From Georgenia soli (GTDB taxonomy: Bacteria; Actinomycetota; Actinomycetes; Actinomycetales; Actinomycetaceae): a stretch of DNA of 64,000 nt. Shown here one piece after another: positions 51,044 to 62,646 of this stretch. The notes beneath the pieces were generated by a model that was given only the letters and a program-made list of their open reading frames with translations, did no database searches and had not been told where the DNA came from. Positions within the stretch are counted from its first letter, which is position 1. Each line of letters opens with the position of its first letter. The stretch spans positions 496,001-560,000 of the forward strand of contig NZ_PDJI01000004.1 in NCBI RefSeq assembly GCF_002563695.1. Direction: 5' to 3'. The position numbers and the translations under genes are program-made.

Positions 51044-52657
51044 TCACGCGAGGGTGACGAGCTCGAGGTACTGGTCGCTCCAAAGGTCCTCGTCCGCGTC
51101 GGGCAGCAGGAGCACCCGCTCGGGGTTGAGCGCCTCGACCGCGCCCTCGTCGTGCGTGACGAGGACGACGGCGCCGGTGAAGGAGCGCAGCGCGCCGAGG
51201 ATCTCCTCGCGGCTGGCCGGGTCGAGGTTGTTCGTCGGCTCGTCCAGCAGCAGCACGTTCGCCGAGGAGACCACGAGGACCGCGAGCGCGAGACGGGTCT
51301 TCTCGCCGCCGGAGAGCACCTTGGCGGGCTTGTCGGCGTCCTCCCCGGAGAACAGGAACGAGCCGAGCACGCTGCGCACACCGGTGTCGTCGAGGTCGGG
51401 GGCCGCCGAGCGGAGGTTCTCCACCACGGTGCTCTCGACGTCGAGGGTCTCGTGCTCCTGGGCGTAGTAGCCGACCTTCAGGCCGTGCCCGGGGATCACC
51501 TCGCCGGTGTCCGGCTCCTCCACGCCGCCGAGGATGCGCAGCAGGGTGGTCTTGCCCGCGCCGTTCAGGCCCAGGATGACCACCTTGGAGCCGCGGTCGA
51601 TGGCGAGGTTGACGTCGGTGAAGACCTCGAGGGAGCCGTAGGACTTGCTCAGCCCCTCGGCCGTGAGCGGGGTCTTCCCGCACGGCGCCGGGTCGGGGAA
51701 GCGCAGGTGCGCGACCTTGTCGGCGCGGCGGACCTCGTCGAGCCCCGACAGGAGCCGCTCGGCCCGTCGGGCCATGTTCTGCGCGGCGACGGTCTTGGTG
51801 GCCTTGGCACGCATCTTGTCGGCCTGGGCCATCAGCTGACCGGCCTTCTTCTCCGCGTTGGCCCGTTCGCGGCGGCGACGACGCTCGTCGGCCTCGCGCT
51901 GCTTGACGTAGGCGTCCCAGCCCATGTTGTACACGTCGAGCACGCCGCGGTTGGCGTCGAGGTGCCACACGTGGTTGACCGTCTCGCGCAGCAGCTCGAC
52001 GTCGTGAGAGATCACCACGAAGCCGCCCGAGTAGCTCTTCAGGTAGTCGCGCAGCCAGATGATCGAGTCGTGGTCCAGGTGGTTGGTCGGCTCGTCGAGC
52101 AGCAGGGTGTCGACCCCGGAGAACAGGATCCGCGCGAGCTCCACCCGGCGGCGCTGACCGCCGGAGAGGGTTTCCAGCGGCTGCTCCAGCACCCGGGTGG
52201 GCAGCCCGAGGTTCGAGGTGATGCGGGCGGCCTCCGACTCCGCGGCCCAGCCACCCTGCGCCGCGAACTCGGCGTCCAGGCGCACGTACTTCTCCATGGC
52301 CTTCTGCTGGGCGGCGCCCTCGGCGGTGCTCATGGTGTGCTCGGCGCGGCGGATGCGCCGGACGATCTCGTCGAGGCCGCGGGCGGAGAGCACGCGGTCC
52401 CGCGCCAGCACCTGCAGGTCGCCCGTGCGCGGGTCCTGCGGCAGGTAGCCGATCTCGCCCGACCGCACGATCTGGCCGGTGTGCTGGACCACCGAGGCCG
52501 TCTCGTCCTGGCCGGACAGCAGCTTCGTCAGCGTCGTCTTGCCGGCGCCGTTGCGCCCGACGAGCCCGATGCGCATGCCGGCGTCGATGCGGAAGGTGGC
52601 CTCGTGGAGGAGCTCACGAGCGCCGATGCGCATGGAGACGTCGTGGGCGGTGATCAC
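51044..52657 (-). CDS. ABC-F family ATPase (translation factor type)
   Basis: 537 residues, two ATPase domains and no membrane segment. First: GLVGRNGAGKTTLTKLL, LSGGQRRRVELARILF, LLLDEPTNHLD. Second: VILGLNGAGKTTLLRIL, LSGGEKTRLALAVLV, LLLDEPTNNLD. A charged interdomain linker (YVKQREADERRRRRERANAEKK) is the ribosome-reaching arm. ABC-F proteins act on stalled or antibiotic-bound ribosomes; the exact subfamily is unclear. GTG 52657 has GAGG upstream, and the frame continues upstream without a domain. Confidence 0.93.
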   Translation of the reverse strand: MITAHDVSMRIGARELLHEATFRIDAGMRIGLVGRNGAGKTTLTKLLSGQDETASVVQHTGQIVRSGEIGYLPQDPRTGDLQVLARDRVLSARGLDEIVRRIRRAEHTMSTAEGAAQQKAMEKYVRLDAEFAAQGGWAAESEAARITSNLGLPTRVLEQPLETLSGGQRRRVELARILFSGVDTLLLDEPTNHLDHDSIIWLRDYLKSYSGGFVVISHDVELLRETVNHVWHLDANRGVLDVYNMGWDAYVKQREADERRRRRERANAEKKAGQLMAQADKMRAKATKTVAAQNMARRAERLLSGLDEVRRADKVAHLRFPDPAPCGKTPLTAEGLSKSYGSLEVFTDVNLAIDRGSKVVILGLNGAGKTTLLRILGGVEEPDTGEVIPGHGLKVGYYAQEHETLDVESTVVENLRSAAPDLDDTGVRSVLGSFLFSGEDADKPAKVLSGGEKTRLALAVLVVSSANVLLLDEPTNNLDPASREEILGALRSFTGAVVLVTHDEGAVEALNPERVLLLPDADEDLWSDQYLELVTLA

Positions 52658-52791
52658 AGGGCAGACCTCAAGACGCAGACGGGGGTGTGGGGCACCGATG
52701 TGGTGCGCGCTCCAGTCTACGTGGCCGCCCCGGGCGGGCCGAGAGAATTTGCTCTCACCCCCGCCGACGCGCCGGGTCGCGCCGGCCGAAC

Positions 52792-52797
52792 TACCTT
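52792..52797 (+). promoter_or_regulatory. -10 hexamer TACCTT, leaderless start of metallopeptidase gene
   Basis: TACCTT, 7-nt spacer, ATG at 52805; no ribosome-binding site. Confidence 0.65.
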
Positions 52798-52804
52798 GAG
52801 GCGC

Positions 52805-53686
52805 ATGACTTTCAACAGGGGCGGCCGGATCGACTCCAGCCGGGTGCGCACGTCGCGTGGCGGCAAGGGGATAGCGGTCGGGGGCGGCGCGGGCGTGCTC
52901 GTGCTGCTCGTCTACCTGTTCACGGGGCAGGACCTCTCCGGCGTCGTCGGCGGCGGGGACGCCTCTCAGCAGGAGACCGGGATGAGTCTCGAGCACTGCC
53001 GGACCGGCGCGGACGCCAACCAGTACGTCGAGTGCCGCATGGTGGCGGGAGCCGAGTCGCTCGACGCGTTCTGGCAGACGGCGCTGCCCGAGCAGGCGGG
53101 CGTGCAGTACCGGGAGCCGGGCTTCGAGGTGTTCGAGGGCTCGGTGGCGACCGGCTGCGGCAACGCCACCTCCGCCGTCGGCCCGTTCTACTGCCCGCCG
53201 GACGAGAGCGTCTACCTCGACACCGGCTTCTTCGACCAGCTCGAGACGCAGCTCGGTGCCGAGAACGCCCCGTTGGCGCAGCTGTACATCGTCGGGCACG
53301 AGTGGGGCCACCACATCTCCAACCAGCAGGGCATCATGGACGCCATCGACCGGCAGGACACCGGCCCGACGTCCGACGGCGTGCGTCTCGAGCTGCAGGC
53401 CGACTGCTACGCGGGCATGTGGCTCTCACACGCGGCCACGGTGCCGGACCCGGACTCCCCCGACGGCGCACCGCTGCTGCAGCAGCCCGCCGCCGCACAG
53501 ATCTCGGACGCCCTCGACGCCGCGGCCGCGGTGGGCGACGACCGCATCCAGGCGGGCGCCGGCCAGGCAGTCAACCCCGAGGCGTGGACCCACGGCTCTG
53601 CCGAGCAGCGCATGCGCTGGTTCACGACCGGCTACGAGCAGGGCTCGCTGGCCGCCTGCGACACGTTCTCGGCCGGACAGCTCTGA
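52805..53686 (+). CDS. YpfJ-type neutral zinc metallopeptidase
   Basis: 293 residues. An N-terminal membrane anchor (about 22-40) and an outward domain with zinc motif HEWGHH (165-170) and a downstream RLELQADCYAGMW motif that supplies the third ligand, as in the neutral_zn_metallopeptidase (YpfJ) family. Four conserved Cys suggest disulfides. Function uncharacterised. Own leaderless promoter. Confidence 0.92.
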   Translation: MTFNRGGRIDSSRVRTSRGGKGIAVGGGAGVLVLLVYLFTGQDLSGVVGGGDASQQETGMSLEHCRTGADANQYVECRMVAGAESLDAFWQTALPEQAGVQYREPGFEVFEGSVATGCGNATSAVGPFYCPPDESVYLDTGFFDQLETQLGAENAPLAQLYIVGHEWGHHISNQQGIMDAIDRQDTGPTSDGVRLELQADCYAGMWLSHAATVPDPDSPDGAPLLQQPAAAQISDALDAAAAVGDDRIQAGAGQAVNPEAWTHGSAEQRMRWFTTGYEQGSLAACDTFSAGQL

Positions 53687-53725
53687 GCCGACGGCCGCGG
53701 GGCGTCGCGGCCGGCTCCACGCCGC

Positions 53726-53759
53726 GAGTCGCCCACTGCTGTGAGTCGCCCACTGCTGT
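53726..53759. repeat. Two tandem 17-bp units
   Basis: GAGTCGCCCACTGCTGT at 53726-53742 and again at 53743-53759, immediately before the hairpin after the metallopeptidase gene. Confidence 0.92.
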
Positions 53760-53763
53760 GAGA

Positions 53764-53804
53764 AACGCCGACCGCTACCGGGGGTTCCGGTAGCGGTCGG
53801 CGTT
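53764..53804. terminator. 18-bp perfect hairpin between convergent genes
   Basis: 53764-53781 pairs perfectly with 53787-53804, loop GGGTT, between the metallopeptidase and permease genes. A short TTCC follows on the + strand. Confidence 0.8.
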
Positions 53805-53891
53805 CCTGCACGCGGTGGGCGTTCTCACCCGCAGTCGGTGCGGGGGCACCGCCTACGGGCTCACTCGGCGAAGAGGGCGGCCGAGCGGGGA

Positions 53892-55367
53892 TCAGCGGTG
53901 GGGGTCCGCCTCCGGGCTCTCGGTGGTGACCACCTCACGCTCGCGATGACCGTTGCCCTCCCGAGCCGACGCACGCCCTGCCTGAGCGGCCTCCGCGTCG
54001 CGCACCACCTCCGGCCTGTTGAGGCTCTTGGTGATGCGCCGGGCGTCCTGGACCGCCTCGGCGTCGTCCACAGCACGTTGCGCCGGGTTGAGCAGCAGGT
54101 TCAGCAGGATCGCGGTGAGCGCACCGGCGCTGATGCCGGAGTCGAAGATCAGCTGGAACCAGTCGGGGAACGCGGCGTAGATGTCCGGCCGGACGGTGGG
54201 CATGAGCGCCACGCCGACCGAGATCGCCACCACGAGGATGTTCGTGTTGGTGAAGTGCACCCGCGCCAGGGTGCGGACGCCGGAGGCGACCACCATCCCG
54301 AACAGGGCGATCCCGGCGCCGCCGAGGACCGACCGCGGCACGCCCTCGACGATGGCGGCCACCTTGGGCACGAGGCCGAGCGCGATCAGGATGACGCCGG
54401 ACATGGCGGTGACCCACCGCGACTTCACGCGGGTGAGGCTGACGAGGCCCACGTTCTGCGCGAAGGCCGTGTACGGGAAGGTGTTGAAGAACCCGCCGAG
54501 CATCGTGGACAGGCCGTCGGCGCGCAGGCCGTCGGCGAGCTGACGCTTGCCGACCGGGCGGTCGACGATCTCCCCGACGGCGACCATGTCACCGGTGGTC
54601 TCGGTCATGATCACGAGGCCGACGACGAGCATGGAGATGACGGCGGCGATCGGGAACGTCGGCAGGCCGAAGTGCAGCGGCGTGATGACCGCGAACCAGC
54701 CGGCCGCCCCCACCCCGGACCAGTCCACCAGCCCGAACGGGATCGCGACGATGGTGCCGACGACGAGGCCGAGCAGCACCGAGACGCGCGCGACCGCGGG
54801 CGGGGCGAACCGCTCCAGCAGGATGATGAAGATCAGGGTCCCGGCCGCGAACGCGAGGTCACGCGGTTCCGCCGTGTCCTGGTTGTTGGTGATCCACCCT
54901 CCGGCCACGCCCATGAGCGACAGGCCGATGATCATGATGACCGTGCCGGTCACGAGGGGCGGGAAGAACCGCAGGATCGAGGAGAACACCGGCGCCAGGG
55001 CGATCATGAACAGGCCGCAGGCGATCGTGGCGCCGAAGATCGCCGTGATGTCGTACTGGTTGCCGATGGCGATCATCGGGCCGACGGCGGCGAACGTCAC
55101 GCCCTGCATCAGGGGCAGGCGGACCCCGAAGCGCCAGAAGCCGATCGACTGGATCAGGGTGGCGACGCCGGCCACGAAGAGGTCGGCGCTGATGAGGAAC
55201 GCGATGTCCTGGGGCGAGTACCCCAGGGCACCGCCGACGATCAGGGGGACCGCGACGGCGCCGGCGTACATCGCCAGGACGTGCTGCAGCCCCAGGGGGA
55301 AGAGCCTGTCGAGGCGGGGGATCTCGTCGACAGGATGTCTGGACTTGACGGCACTGCTGGTGGACAC
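53892..55367 (-). CDS. Nucleobase:cation symporter-2 family permease (xanthine/uracil type)
   Basis: 491 residues with about 14 membrane helices. NCS2 signature region TETTGDMVAVGEIVDRPVG, GFFNTFPYTAFAQNVGLVSLTRVKSRWVTA (the QNxGxxxxTxxxSR motif), which favours the xanthine/urate branch. Takes up a purine base with a cation. The C-terminal ~60 residues are charged and cytoplasmic. GTG 55367 has AGGAGG 4 nt upstream. No purine riboswitch recognised in the 55368-55525 leader. Confidence 0.9.
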   Translation of the reverse strand: MSTSSAVKSRHPVDEIPRLDRLFPLGLQHVLAMYAGAVAVPLIVGGALGYSPQDIAFLISADLFVAGVATLIQSIGFWRFGVRLPLMQGVTFAAVGPMIAIGNQYDITAIFGATIACGLFMIALAPVFSSILRFFPPLVTGTVIMIIGLSLMGVAGGWITNNQDTAEPRDLAFAAGTLIFIILLERFAPPAVARVSVLLGLVVGTIVAIPFGLVDWSGVGAAGWFAVITPLHFGLPTFPIAAVISMLVVGLVIMTETTGDMVAVGEIVDRPVGKRQLADGLRADGLSTMLGGFFNTFPYTAFAQNVGLVSLTRVKSRWVTAMSGVILIALGLVPKVAAIVEGVPRSVLGGAGIALFGMVVASGVRTLARVHFTNTNILVVAISVGVALMPTVRPDIYAAFPDWFQLIFDSGISAGALTAILLNLLLNPAQRAVDDAEAVQDARRITKSLNRPEVVRDAEAAQAGRASAREGNGHREREVVTTESPEADPHR

Positions 55368-55525
55368 ATGACCTCCTCGTTGAAGCCCGCCGGATCGGCG
55401 AGACGTCCAGCGCACCGCGTGGGCCCGGGTGAAGCCCCGCGGTGGTGAAAGTCTTATTCCGGCATGCGAGAGGGAACGCTACAGCGTCCGGCTGCGCACG
55501 TGAAGAGGGAAATGCCGACAAAGTG

Positions 55526-55564
55526 CTGCGGCCCCGCACCTCGTGAGGAGGTGCGGGGCCGCAG
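55526..55564 (-). terminator. 17-bp hairpin downstream of the suf operon
   Basis: 55526-55541 pairs with 55549-55564, plus one inner pair, leaving a 5-nt loop. It lies 68 nt past the last suf stop codon in the direction of transcription and before the permease promoter. Confidence 0.78.
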
Positions 55565-55631
55565 TTACGCGTCCCAGAGCTACCGAGCGGGGGCCCGCGC
55601 AGCGACGGGCGCCGGGCTCAGGGCGCAGGAC

Positions 55632-55978
55632 TCAGACGTTGAAGCCGATGGCGCGGAGCTGCTCGCGCCCGATGGGCGTGATCTTCTCCGGGCCCCACGG
55701 CGGCATCCAGACCCAGTTGATGCGCTGGCCGGCGACGAGGCCCTCGAGCGCCTGCGCTGCCTGGTCCTCGATGACGTCGGTCAGCGGGCAGGCCGCCGAG
55801 GTCAGCGTCATGTCGATGACGGCGTGGTTGTTCTGGTCCACGGTCACGCCGTAGACGAGGCCGAGGTCCACGACATTGATCCCGAGCTCGGGGTCGATGA
55901 CGTCGCGCATGGCCTCCTCGACGTCGGCCGCGGTGGTGGGCGACGGGTTCGTCGCCGAGGGCGGGTTGGTCGTCTCGC

Positions 55979-55982
<4 letters not shown>
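55632..55982 (-). CDS. sufT: SufT/MIP18-like metal-sulfur cluster assembly factor (DUF59)
   Basis: 116 residues. DUF59 core: VEEAMRDVIDPELGINVVDLGLVYGV and TLTSAACPLTDVIEDQ with the conserved Cys. It assists Fe-S maturation or delivery. ATG 55982 overlaps the SufU stop by 4 nt. Last gene of the SUF operon, followed by a strong hairpin. Confidence 0.93.
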
Positions 55983-58570
<2,588 letters not shown>

Positions 58571-58615
58571 CTGTGGCTTCTTCTCTTCCTGGGGTCTGGG
58601 GGCGGGCGGCGGCGG

Positions 58616-58963
58616 TCAGCTGGTGACGTCGGCGGTGGCGTCGACGTCGACCAGCACTCGCTCGCCGTCCACGGTCACGAGGTAGACGGGGACGGGCTGG
58701 GTGGCGGGCAGGCTGAGCGGTCGGCCGGTGCTCAGGTCGAAGGTCGACCCGTGCAGCCAGCACTCGATGGTCGAGCCCTCGACCTCGCCGTCGGAGAGGT
58801 TCACCTGCCCGTGGGAGCAGATGTCCGAGATGGCGTGGAACGCACCCTCCTCGTCGCGCACGAGCGCGACCGGCAGGGGCGAGCCGTCCGGACCGTCGAG
58901 CTCGAGGCGCATGGCCTCCCCGGGCTCGAGGTCCGCGACGTCGGCGACGTGCTCGGCGGTCAT
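58616..58963 (-). CDS. Rieske-type [2Fe-2S] ferredoxin within the suf operon
   Basis: 115 residues. Two cluster motifs CSHGQVNL and CWLHGS give the C-x-H ... C-x2-H Rieske pattern. It resembles the small non-haem ferredoxin subunits (NirD/BphF type). It sits between sufD and sufC, overlapping the sufD stop by 4 nt, as in many actinobacterial suf operons. May supply electrons to cluster assembly; this is inferred from position. Confidence 0.92.
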   Translation of the reverse strand: MTAEHVADVADLEPGEAMRLELDGPDGSPLPVALVRDEEGAFHAISDICSHGQVNLSDGEVEGSTIECWLHGSTFDLSTGRPLSLPATQPVPVYLVTVDGERVLVDVDATADVTS

Positions 58964-60180
58964 CGGCGGGCTGCCTCCATGGTGCGGTCGAGCTCGGCCT
59001 CGATGGCCGCCATCAGCCGCTCCTGGACCAGCGGGACGCCGATCTGGTTGATCAGCTCGGCGAAGAAGCCGCGCACCACGAGCCGGCGCGCGTCGGCCTC
59101 CGGGACACCGCGCGAGCGCAGGTAGAACAGCTGCTCGTCGTCGAACCGGCCGGTGGCCGAGGCGTGCCCGGCCCCCTCGATCTCGCCGGTCTCGATCTCC
59201 AGGTTCGGCACGGAGTCCGCGCGGGCACCCTCGGTCAGCACGAGGTTGCGGTTGAGCTCGTAGGTGTCGGTGCCCTCGGCCTCCTTGCGGATCAGGACGT
59301 CCCCGACCCACACGGCGTGCGCGTCCTGGCCCTGCAGCGCGCCCTTGTACGTGGCGCGGGACTTGCAGTTCTCCACCGCGTGGTCGATGAAGAGGCGGTG
59401 CTCCTGGTGCTGGCCGGCGTCGGTGAAGTACAGCCCGAGCAGCTCGACGTCCCCGCCGGGGGCGGTGAACGCCGCGTCTGTGGTCATCCGGACGACGTCG
59501 CCGCCGAAGGTGACGACGATGTGCTTCAGGCGCGCGTCCCGGCCGACCTTCGCCCGCTGCGAGGACAGGTGCACGGCACCGTCCTCCCAGTCCTGCACGG
59601 AGACCAGGGTGAGGTGGGCGCCGTCGCGGACGTCGATCTCCACGGTCTGCGAGACCTGCGCGGAGCCGCGGTGGTCGAGGACGACGAGGGACTCGCTGAG
59701 CTCCTCGGCGACCACGAGGACGTGCTGGGCCGAGGCCTCCTCGGCCGCCGCCGCGTCGCCGTTGACCGACACCGTGGTGTGCCGGCCGCCGGTGTGGCCG
59801 CGGGGAACGGTGAGGACCAGGGCCTCGCCGAAGGACTCCCACGCCGCGGCGGCCGAGCGGTCGCCGGGGGCGCCGGCGACGCCGAGACGGGCGTCGTCGC
59901 GCCCGACGCGCTCGACGCGCACCTGCTCGTCGGCGTCCACCGTCACGACCGGGCCGGTCCCGTGCAGCTCGCCGGCGAAGATCTTCTGCAGGCGGTTGAC
60001 GGGGGTGAAGCGCCAGTCCTCCTCGCGCCCGGTCGGCACGGGGAAGTCGGCCAGCGCGAACGACGACGCACGGTCGGCGCGGGAGGCCTCCGGCACGGTG
60101 CCGCCGCCGTGGCTGTGGGCGGTGTCGGCCGTGGCGCGGGTGTGGTCGGTGCTCAGGTTCTTCTCGGTGGTGGCGGTCAT
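58960..60180 (-). CDS. sufD: SufD scaffold subunit
   Basis: 406 residues. Beta-helix domain (VEIDVRDGAHLTLVSVQDWEDGAVH ... DARLKHIVVTFGGDVVR) and C-terminal SUF motif GHASATGRFDDEQLFYLRSRGVPEADARRLVVRGFFAELI. Pairs with SufB to form the scaffold. ATG 60180 overlaps the sufB stop by one base. The first ~40 residues are a low-complexity extension. Confidence 0.95.
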   Translation of the reverse strand: MTATTEKNLSTDHTRATADTAHSHGGGTVPEASRADRASSFALADFPVPTGREEDWRFTPVNRLQKIFAGELHGTGPVVTVDADEQVRVERVGRDDARLGVAGAPGDRSAAAAWESFGEALVLTVPRGHTGGRHTTVSVNGDAAAAEEASAQHVLVVAEELSESLVVLDHRGSAQVSQTVEIDVRDGAHLTLVSVQDWEDGAVHLSSQRAKVGRDARLKHIVVTFGGDVVRMTTDAAFTAPGGDVELLGLYFTDAGQHQEHRLFIDHAVENCKSRATYKGALQGQDAHAVWVGDVLIRKEAEGTDTYELNRNLVLTEGARADSVPNLEIETGEIEGAGHASATGRFDDEQLFYLRSRGVPEADARRLVVRGFFAELINQIGVPLVQERLMAAIEAELDRTMEAARR

Positions 60181-61634
60181 CAGCCGACGGATCCTTCCAT
60201 CTGCAGCTCGATCAGGCGGTTGAGCTCGAGGGCGTACTCCATCGGCAGCTCACGGGCGATGGGCTCGACGAAGCCGCGGACGATCATCGCCATGGCCTCG
60301 GTCTCCTCCATGCCCCGGGACATGAGGTAGAACAGCTGGTCCTCGCTCACCTTCGAGACGGTGGCCTCGTGGCCCATCTCGACGTCGTCGACGCGGACGT
60401 CGACGTACGGGTAGGTGTCGGACCGGGAGATCTGGTCCACCAGCAGCGCGTCGCACAGCACGTTGGACTTGCTGTGCGTGGCGCCCTCGAGCACCTGCAC
60501 CAGGCCGCGGTACGAGGCACGGCCGCCGCTGCGGGCCACCGACTTCGACACGATCGAGGAGGAGGTGTTCGGCGCGAGGTGCACCATCTTGGAGCCGGTG
60601 TCCTGGTGCTGGCCCTCGCCGGCGAAGGCGATGGACAGCGTCTCCCCGCGGGCGTGCTCGCCCATGAGGTAGACGGCCGGGTACTTCATGGTCACCTTGG
60701 AACCGATGTTCCCGTCGATCCACTCCATGGTGCCGCCGGCCTCGACCGTGGCGCGCTTGGTGACGAGGTTGTACACGTTGTTCGACCAGTTCTGGATCGT
60801 CGTGTACCGGACGCGGGCGTCCTTCTTCACGATGATCTCCACGACCGCCGAGTGCAGCGAGTCGGACTGGTAGATCGGGGCGGTGCAGCCCTCGACGTAG
60901 TGCACGTACGAGCCCTCGTCCGCGATGATCAGCGTCCGCTCGAACTGGCCCATGTTCTCGGTGTTGATCCGGAAGTAGGCCTGCAGCGGGATCTCGACGT
61001 GAACGCCCTTGGGCACGTACACGAACGAGCCGCCGGACCACACGGCGGTGTTGAGCGAGGCGAACTTGTTGTCGCCGGCGGGGATCACGGAGCCGAAGTA
61101 CTCCTCGAAGATCTCCGGGTGCTCCTTCAGGCCCGTGTCGGTGTCGAGGAAGATGACGCCCTGCGCCTCGAGGTCCTCACGGATCTGGTGGTAGACGACC
61201 TCGGACTCGTACTGCGCGGCGACGCCGGCCACGAGACGCTGCTTCTCGGCCTCGGGGATGCCCAGGCGGTCGTAGGTGTTCTTGATGTCCTCGGGCAGGT
61301 CCTCCCAGCTGGTGGCCTGCTTCTCCGTGGACCGCACGAAGTACTTGATGTTGTCGAAGTCGATGCCCGACAGGTCGGCGCCCCAGCCCGGCATGGGCTT
61401 CTTGTCGAAGAGGTTCAGGCCCTTCAGGCGGCGCTTGAGCATCCACTCGGGCTCGCTCTTCAGGGCCGAGATGTTGCGCACGACGTCGGCGCTGAGACCA
61501 CGTCGGGCGTTCGCACCGGCGTCGTCGGAGTCGCGCCAGCCGTAGTTGTAGCTGCCGATCGAGGCGATGATCTTCTCGTCGTCCGTCATCGACGCGTCGG
61601 GCGCCGTGACGTCCTGCTGGGTGGGACTTGTCAT
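60180..61634 (-). CDS. sufB: SufB scaffold subunit
   Basis: 484 residues, standard length. Contains [58 protein letters not shown], and the C-terminal [39 protein letters not shown]. Site of nascent Fe-S cluster. No intein, which many actinobacterial SufB genes carry. Its ATG overlaps the sufR stop (TGATG). Confidence 0.96.
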   Translation of the reverse strand: MTSPTQQDVTAPDASMTDDEKIIASIGSYNYGWRDSDDAGANARRGLSADVVRNISALKSEPEWMLKRRLKGLNLFDKKPMPGWGADLSGIDFDNIKYFVRSTEKQATSWEDLPEDIKNTYDRLGIPEAEKQRLVAGVAAQYESEVVYHQIREDLEAQGVIFLDTDTGLKEHPEIFEEYFGSVIPAGDNKFASLNTAVWSGGSFVYVPKGVHVEIPLQAYFRINTENMGQFERTLIIADEGSYVHYVEGCTAPIYQSDSLHSAVVEIIVKKDARVRYTTIQNWSNNVYNLVTKRATVEAGGTMEWIDGNIGSKVTMKYPAVYLMGEHARGETLSIAFAGEGQHQDTGSKMVHLAPNTSSSIVSKSVARSGGRASYRGLVQVLEGATHSKSNVLCDALLVDQISRSDTYPYVDVRVDDVEMGHEATVSKVSEDQLFYLMSRGMEETEAMAMIVRGFVEPIARELPMEYALELNRLIELQMEGSVG

Positions 61635-62422
61635 CAGTTTCCTTCCGTGACGCCGGCGTTCGGCGACGTGGTCTGGGAGGTGGCGGACGGGTTCGGTGCC
61701 GGCCTGCTCTCCGGCGCCGCGCCCGGTCGGACCGGGATCTTCGCCGGGGCGACGGCGAGCGGCACGTGCGTGGTGCACACGTGGCCGCCGGCGGCGAGCG
61801 TGGCGAGGCGCTGGACGTGCACGCCGAGGAGCCGGGAGAACGCCTGGGTCTCAGCCTCGCACAGCTGGGGGAAACCCTCGGCGACGTCCTGGACCGGGCA
61901 GTGCCCCTGGCACAGCTGCAGCGCGAGGCCCTGGGCGCCGACGGTGCGGGTCGTCGCCGCGTACCCGTCGGCGGTCAGGGCGCCGGCAAGGGCGTGGACA
62001 CGGTCCGGCAGCGAGCGGCCGGCCTGCTCGACGAGCGGCCGGTACCGACGCTCGAGCTCGGTGACCCGGGCCTCGGCGAAGTTCTCCAGCGCCTCGGGCC
62101 CGGCCACCTGCACGATGAAGTCCAGCGCGTGGGTCGCGAGGTCGGAGTAGGCGTTGGTCAGCACGGCCCTGCCGGCGTCGGTGGCCACGTAGTGCCGGGC
62201 GGGGCGGCCGCGGCGCCGCACGCCGGGACCGCCGGGCTCGTGGACGACGATCTGCCCGGCGTCCTCGAGGTGCGCGATGTGGCGGCGCACGGCCGCCGGG
62301 GTCAGGTCGAGGACGCGGGCGAGGGTCGCGGCGGAGACAGGCCCCTGCTCGACGACGAGCTCGAGGACGCGCTCACGCGTGGAAGCCTCGATCTCGGGGG
62401 TGTGGCGCTCGGCCGTGGTCAA
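61634..62422 (-). CDS. sufR: SufR-type Fe-S-sensing winged-helix repressor
   Basis: 262 residues. DeoR/ArsR-like winged helix ([30 protein letters not shown]) and a C-terminal half with Cys at [18 protein letters not shown] and GGHVCTTH, which can ligate an Fe-S cluster as in cyanobacterial and mycobacterial SufR. A TTG start at 62422 is preferred: GGGAGGAG is 5 nt upstream and the conserved part begins soon after. First gene of the suf operon, so autoregulation is expected. The C-terminal Pro/Ala tail is non-conserved. Confidence 0.9.
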   Translation of the reverse strand: MTTAERHTPEIEASTRERVLELVVEQGPVSAATLARVLDLTPAAVRRHIAHLEDAGQIVVHEPGGPGVRRRGRPARHYVATDAGRAVLTNAYSDLATHALDFIVQVAGPEALENFAEARVTELERRYRPLVEQAGRSLPDRVHALAGALTADGYAATTRTVGAQGLALQLCQGHCPVQDVAEGFPQLCEAETQAFSRLLGVHVQRLATLAAGGHVCTTHVPLAVAPAKIPVRPGAAPESRPAPNPSATSQTTSPNAGVTEGN

Positions 62423-62522
62423 AGCGTTCTCCTCCCCTCGGTCCCGTGGGTCTTGCCGCAAGTGACGCCGGACGGTGGTCCGCGGGGCATGCCTACCCCT
62501 GGCACTCTTTAGGTAACAGTCT

Positions 62523-62552
62523 CCTTCCTTAAATCCTTCCCCGCAAGGAAGG
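62523..62552. promoter_or_regulatory. Inverted repeat in the sufR upstream region
   Basis: CCTTCCTT (62523-62530) and AAGGAAGG (62545-62552) are complementary and spaced by 14 nt, in the only A/T-rich part of the sufR/ABC-transporter intergenic region. Candidate operator for SufR or another dimeric regulator; it does not match the mycobacterial SufR motif I recall. Confidence 0.4.
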
Positions 62553-62633
62553 TCAGCCTCACCTCGCCTGTGAGGCTCCGCACCGGGCCCCTCGTCGCTC
62601 CACCGCCTGGACCGGGGGTGGCGCAAATCTGCC

Positions 62634-62639
62634 TACGCT
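62634..62639 (+). promoter_or_regulatory. -10 hexamer TACGCT, leaderless start of ABC-2 ATPase gene
   Basis: TACGCT, 7-nt spacer, GTG at 62647; no ribosome-binding site. Confidence 0.7.
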
Positions 62640-62646
62640 TGGCCGC

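Noticed and set aside
55368..55525. Purine riboswitch in the permease leader
   Set aside because: The leader lacks the conserved TATA/junction signature of purine aptamers, and nothing folds obviously except the suf terminator.
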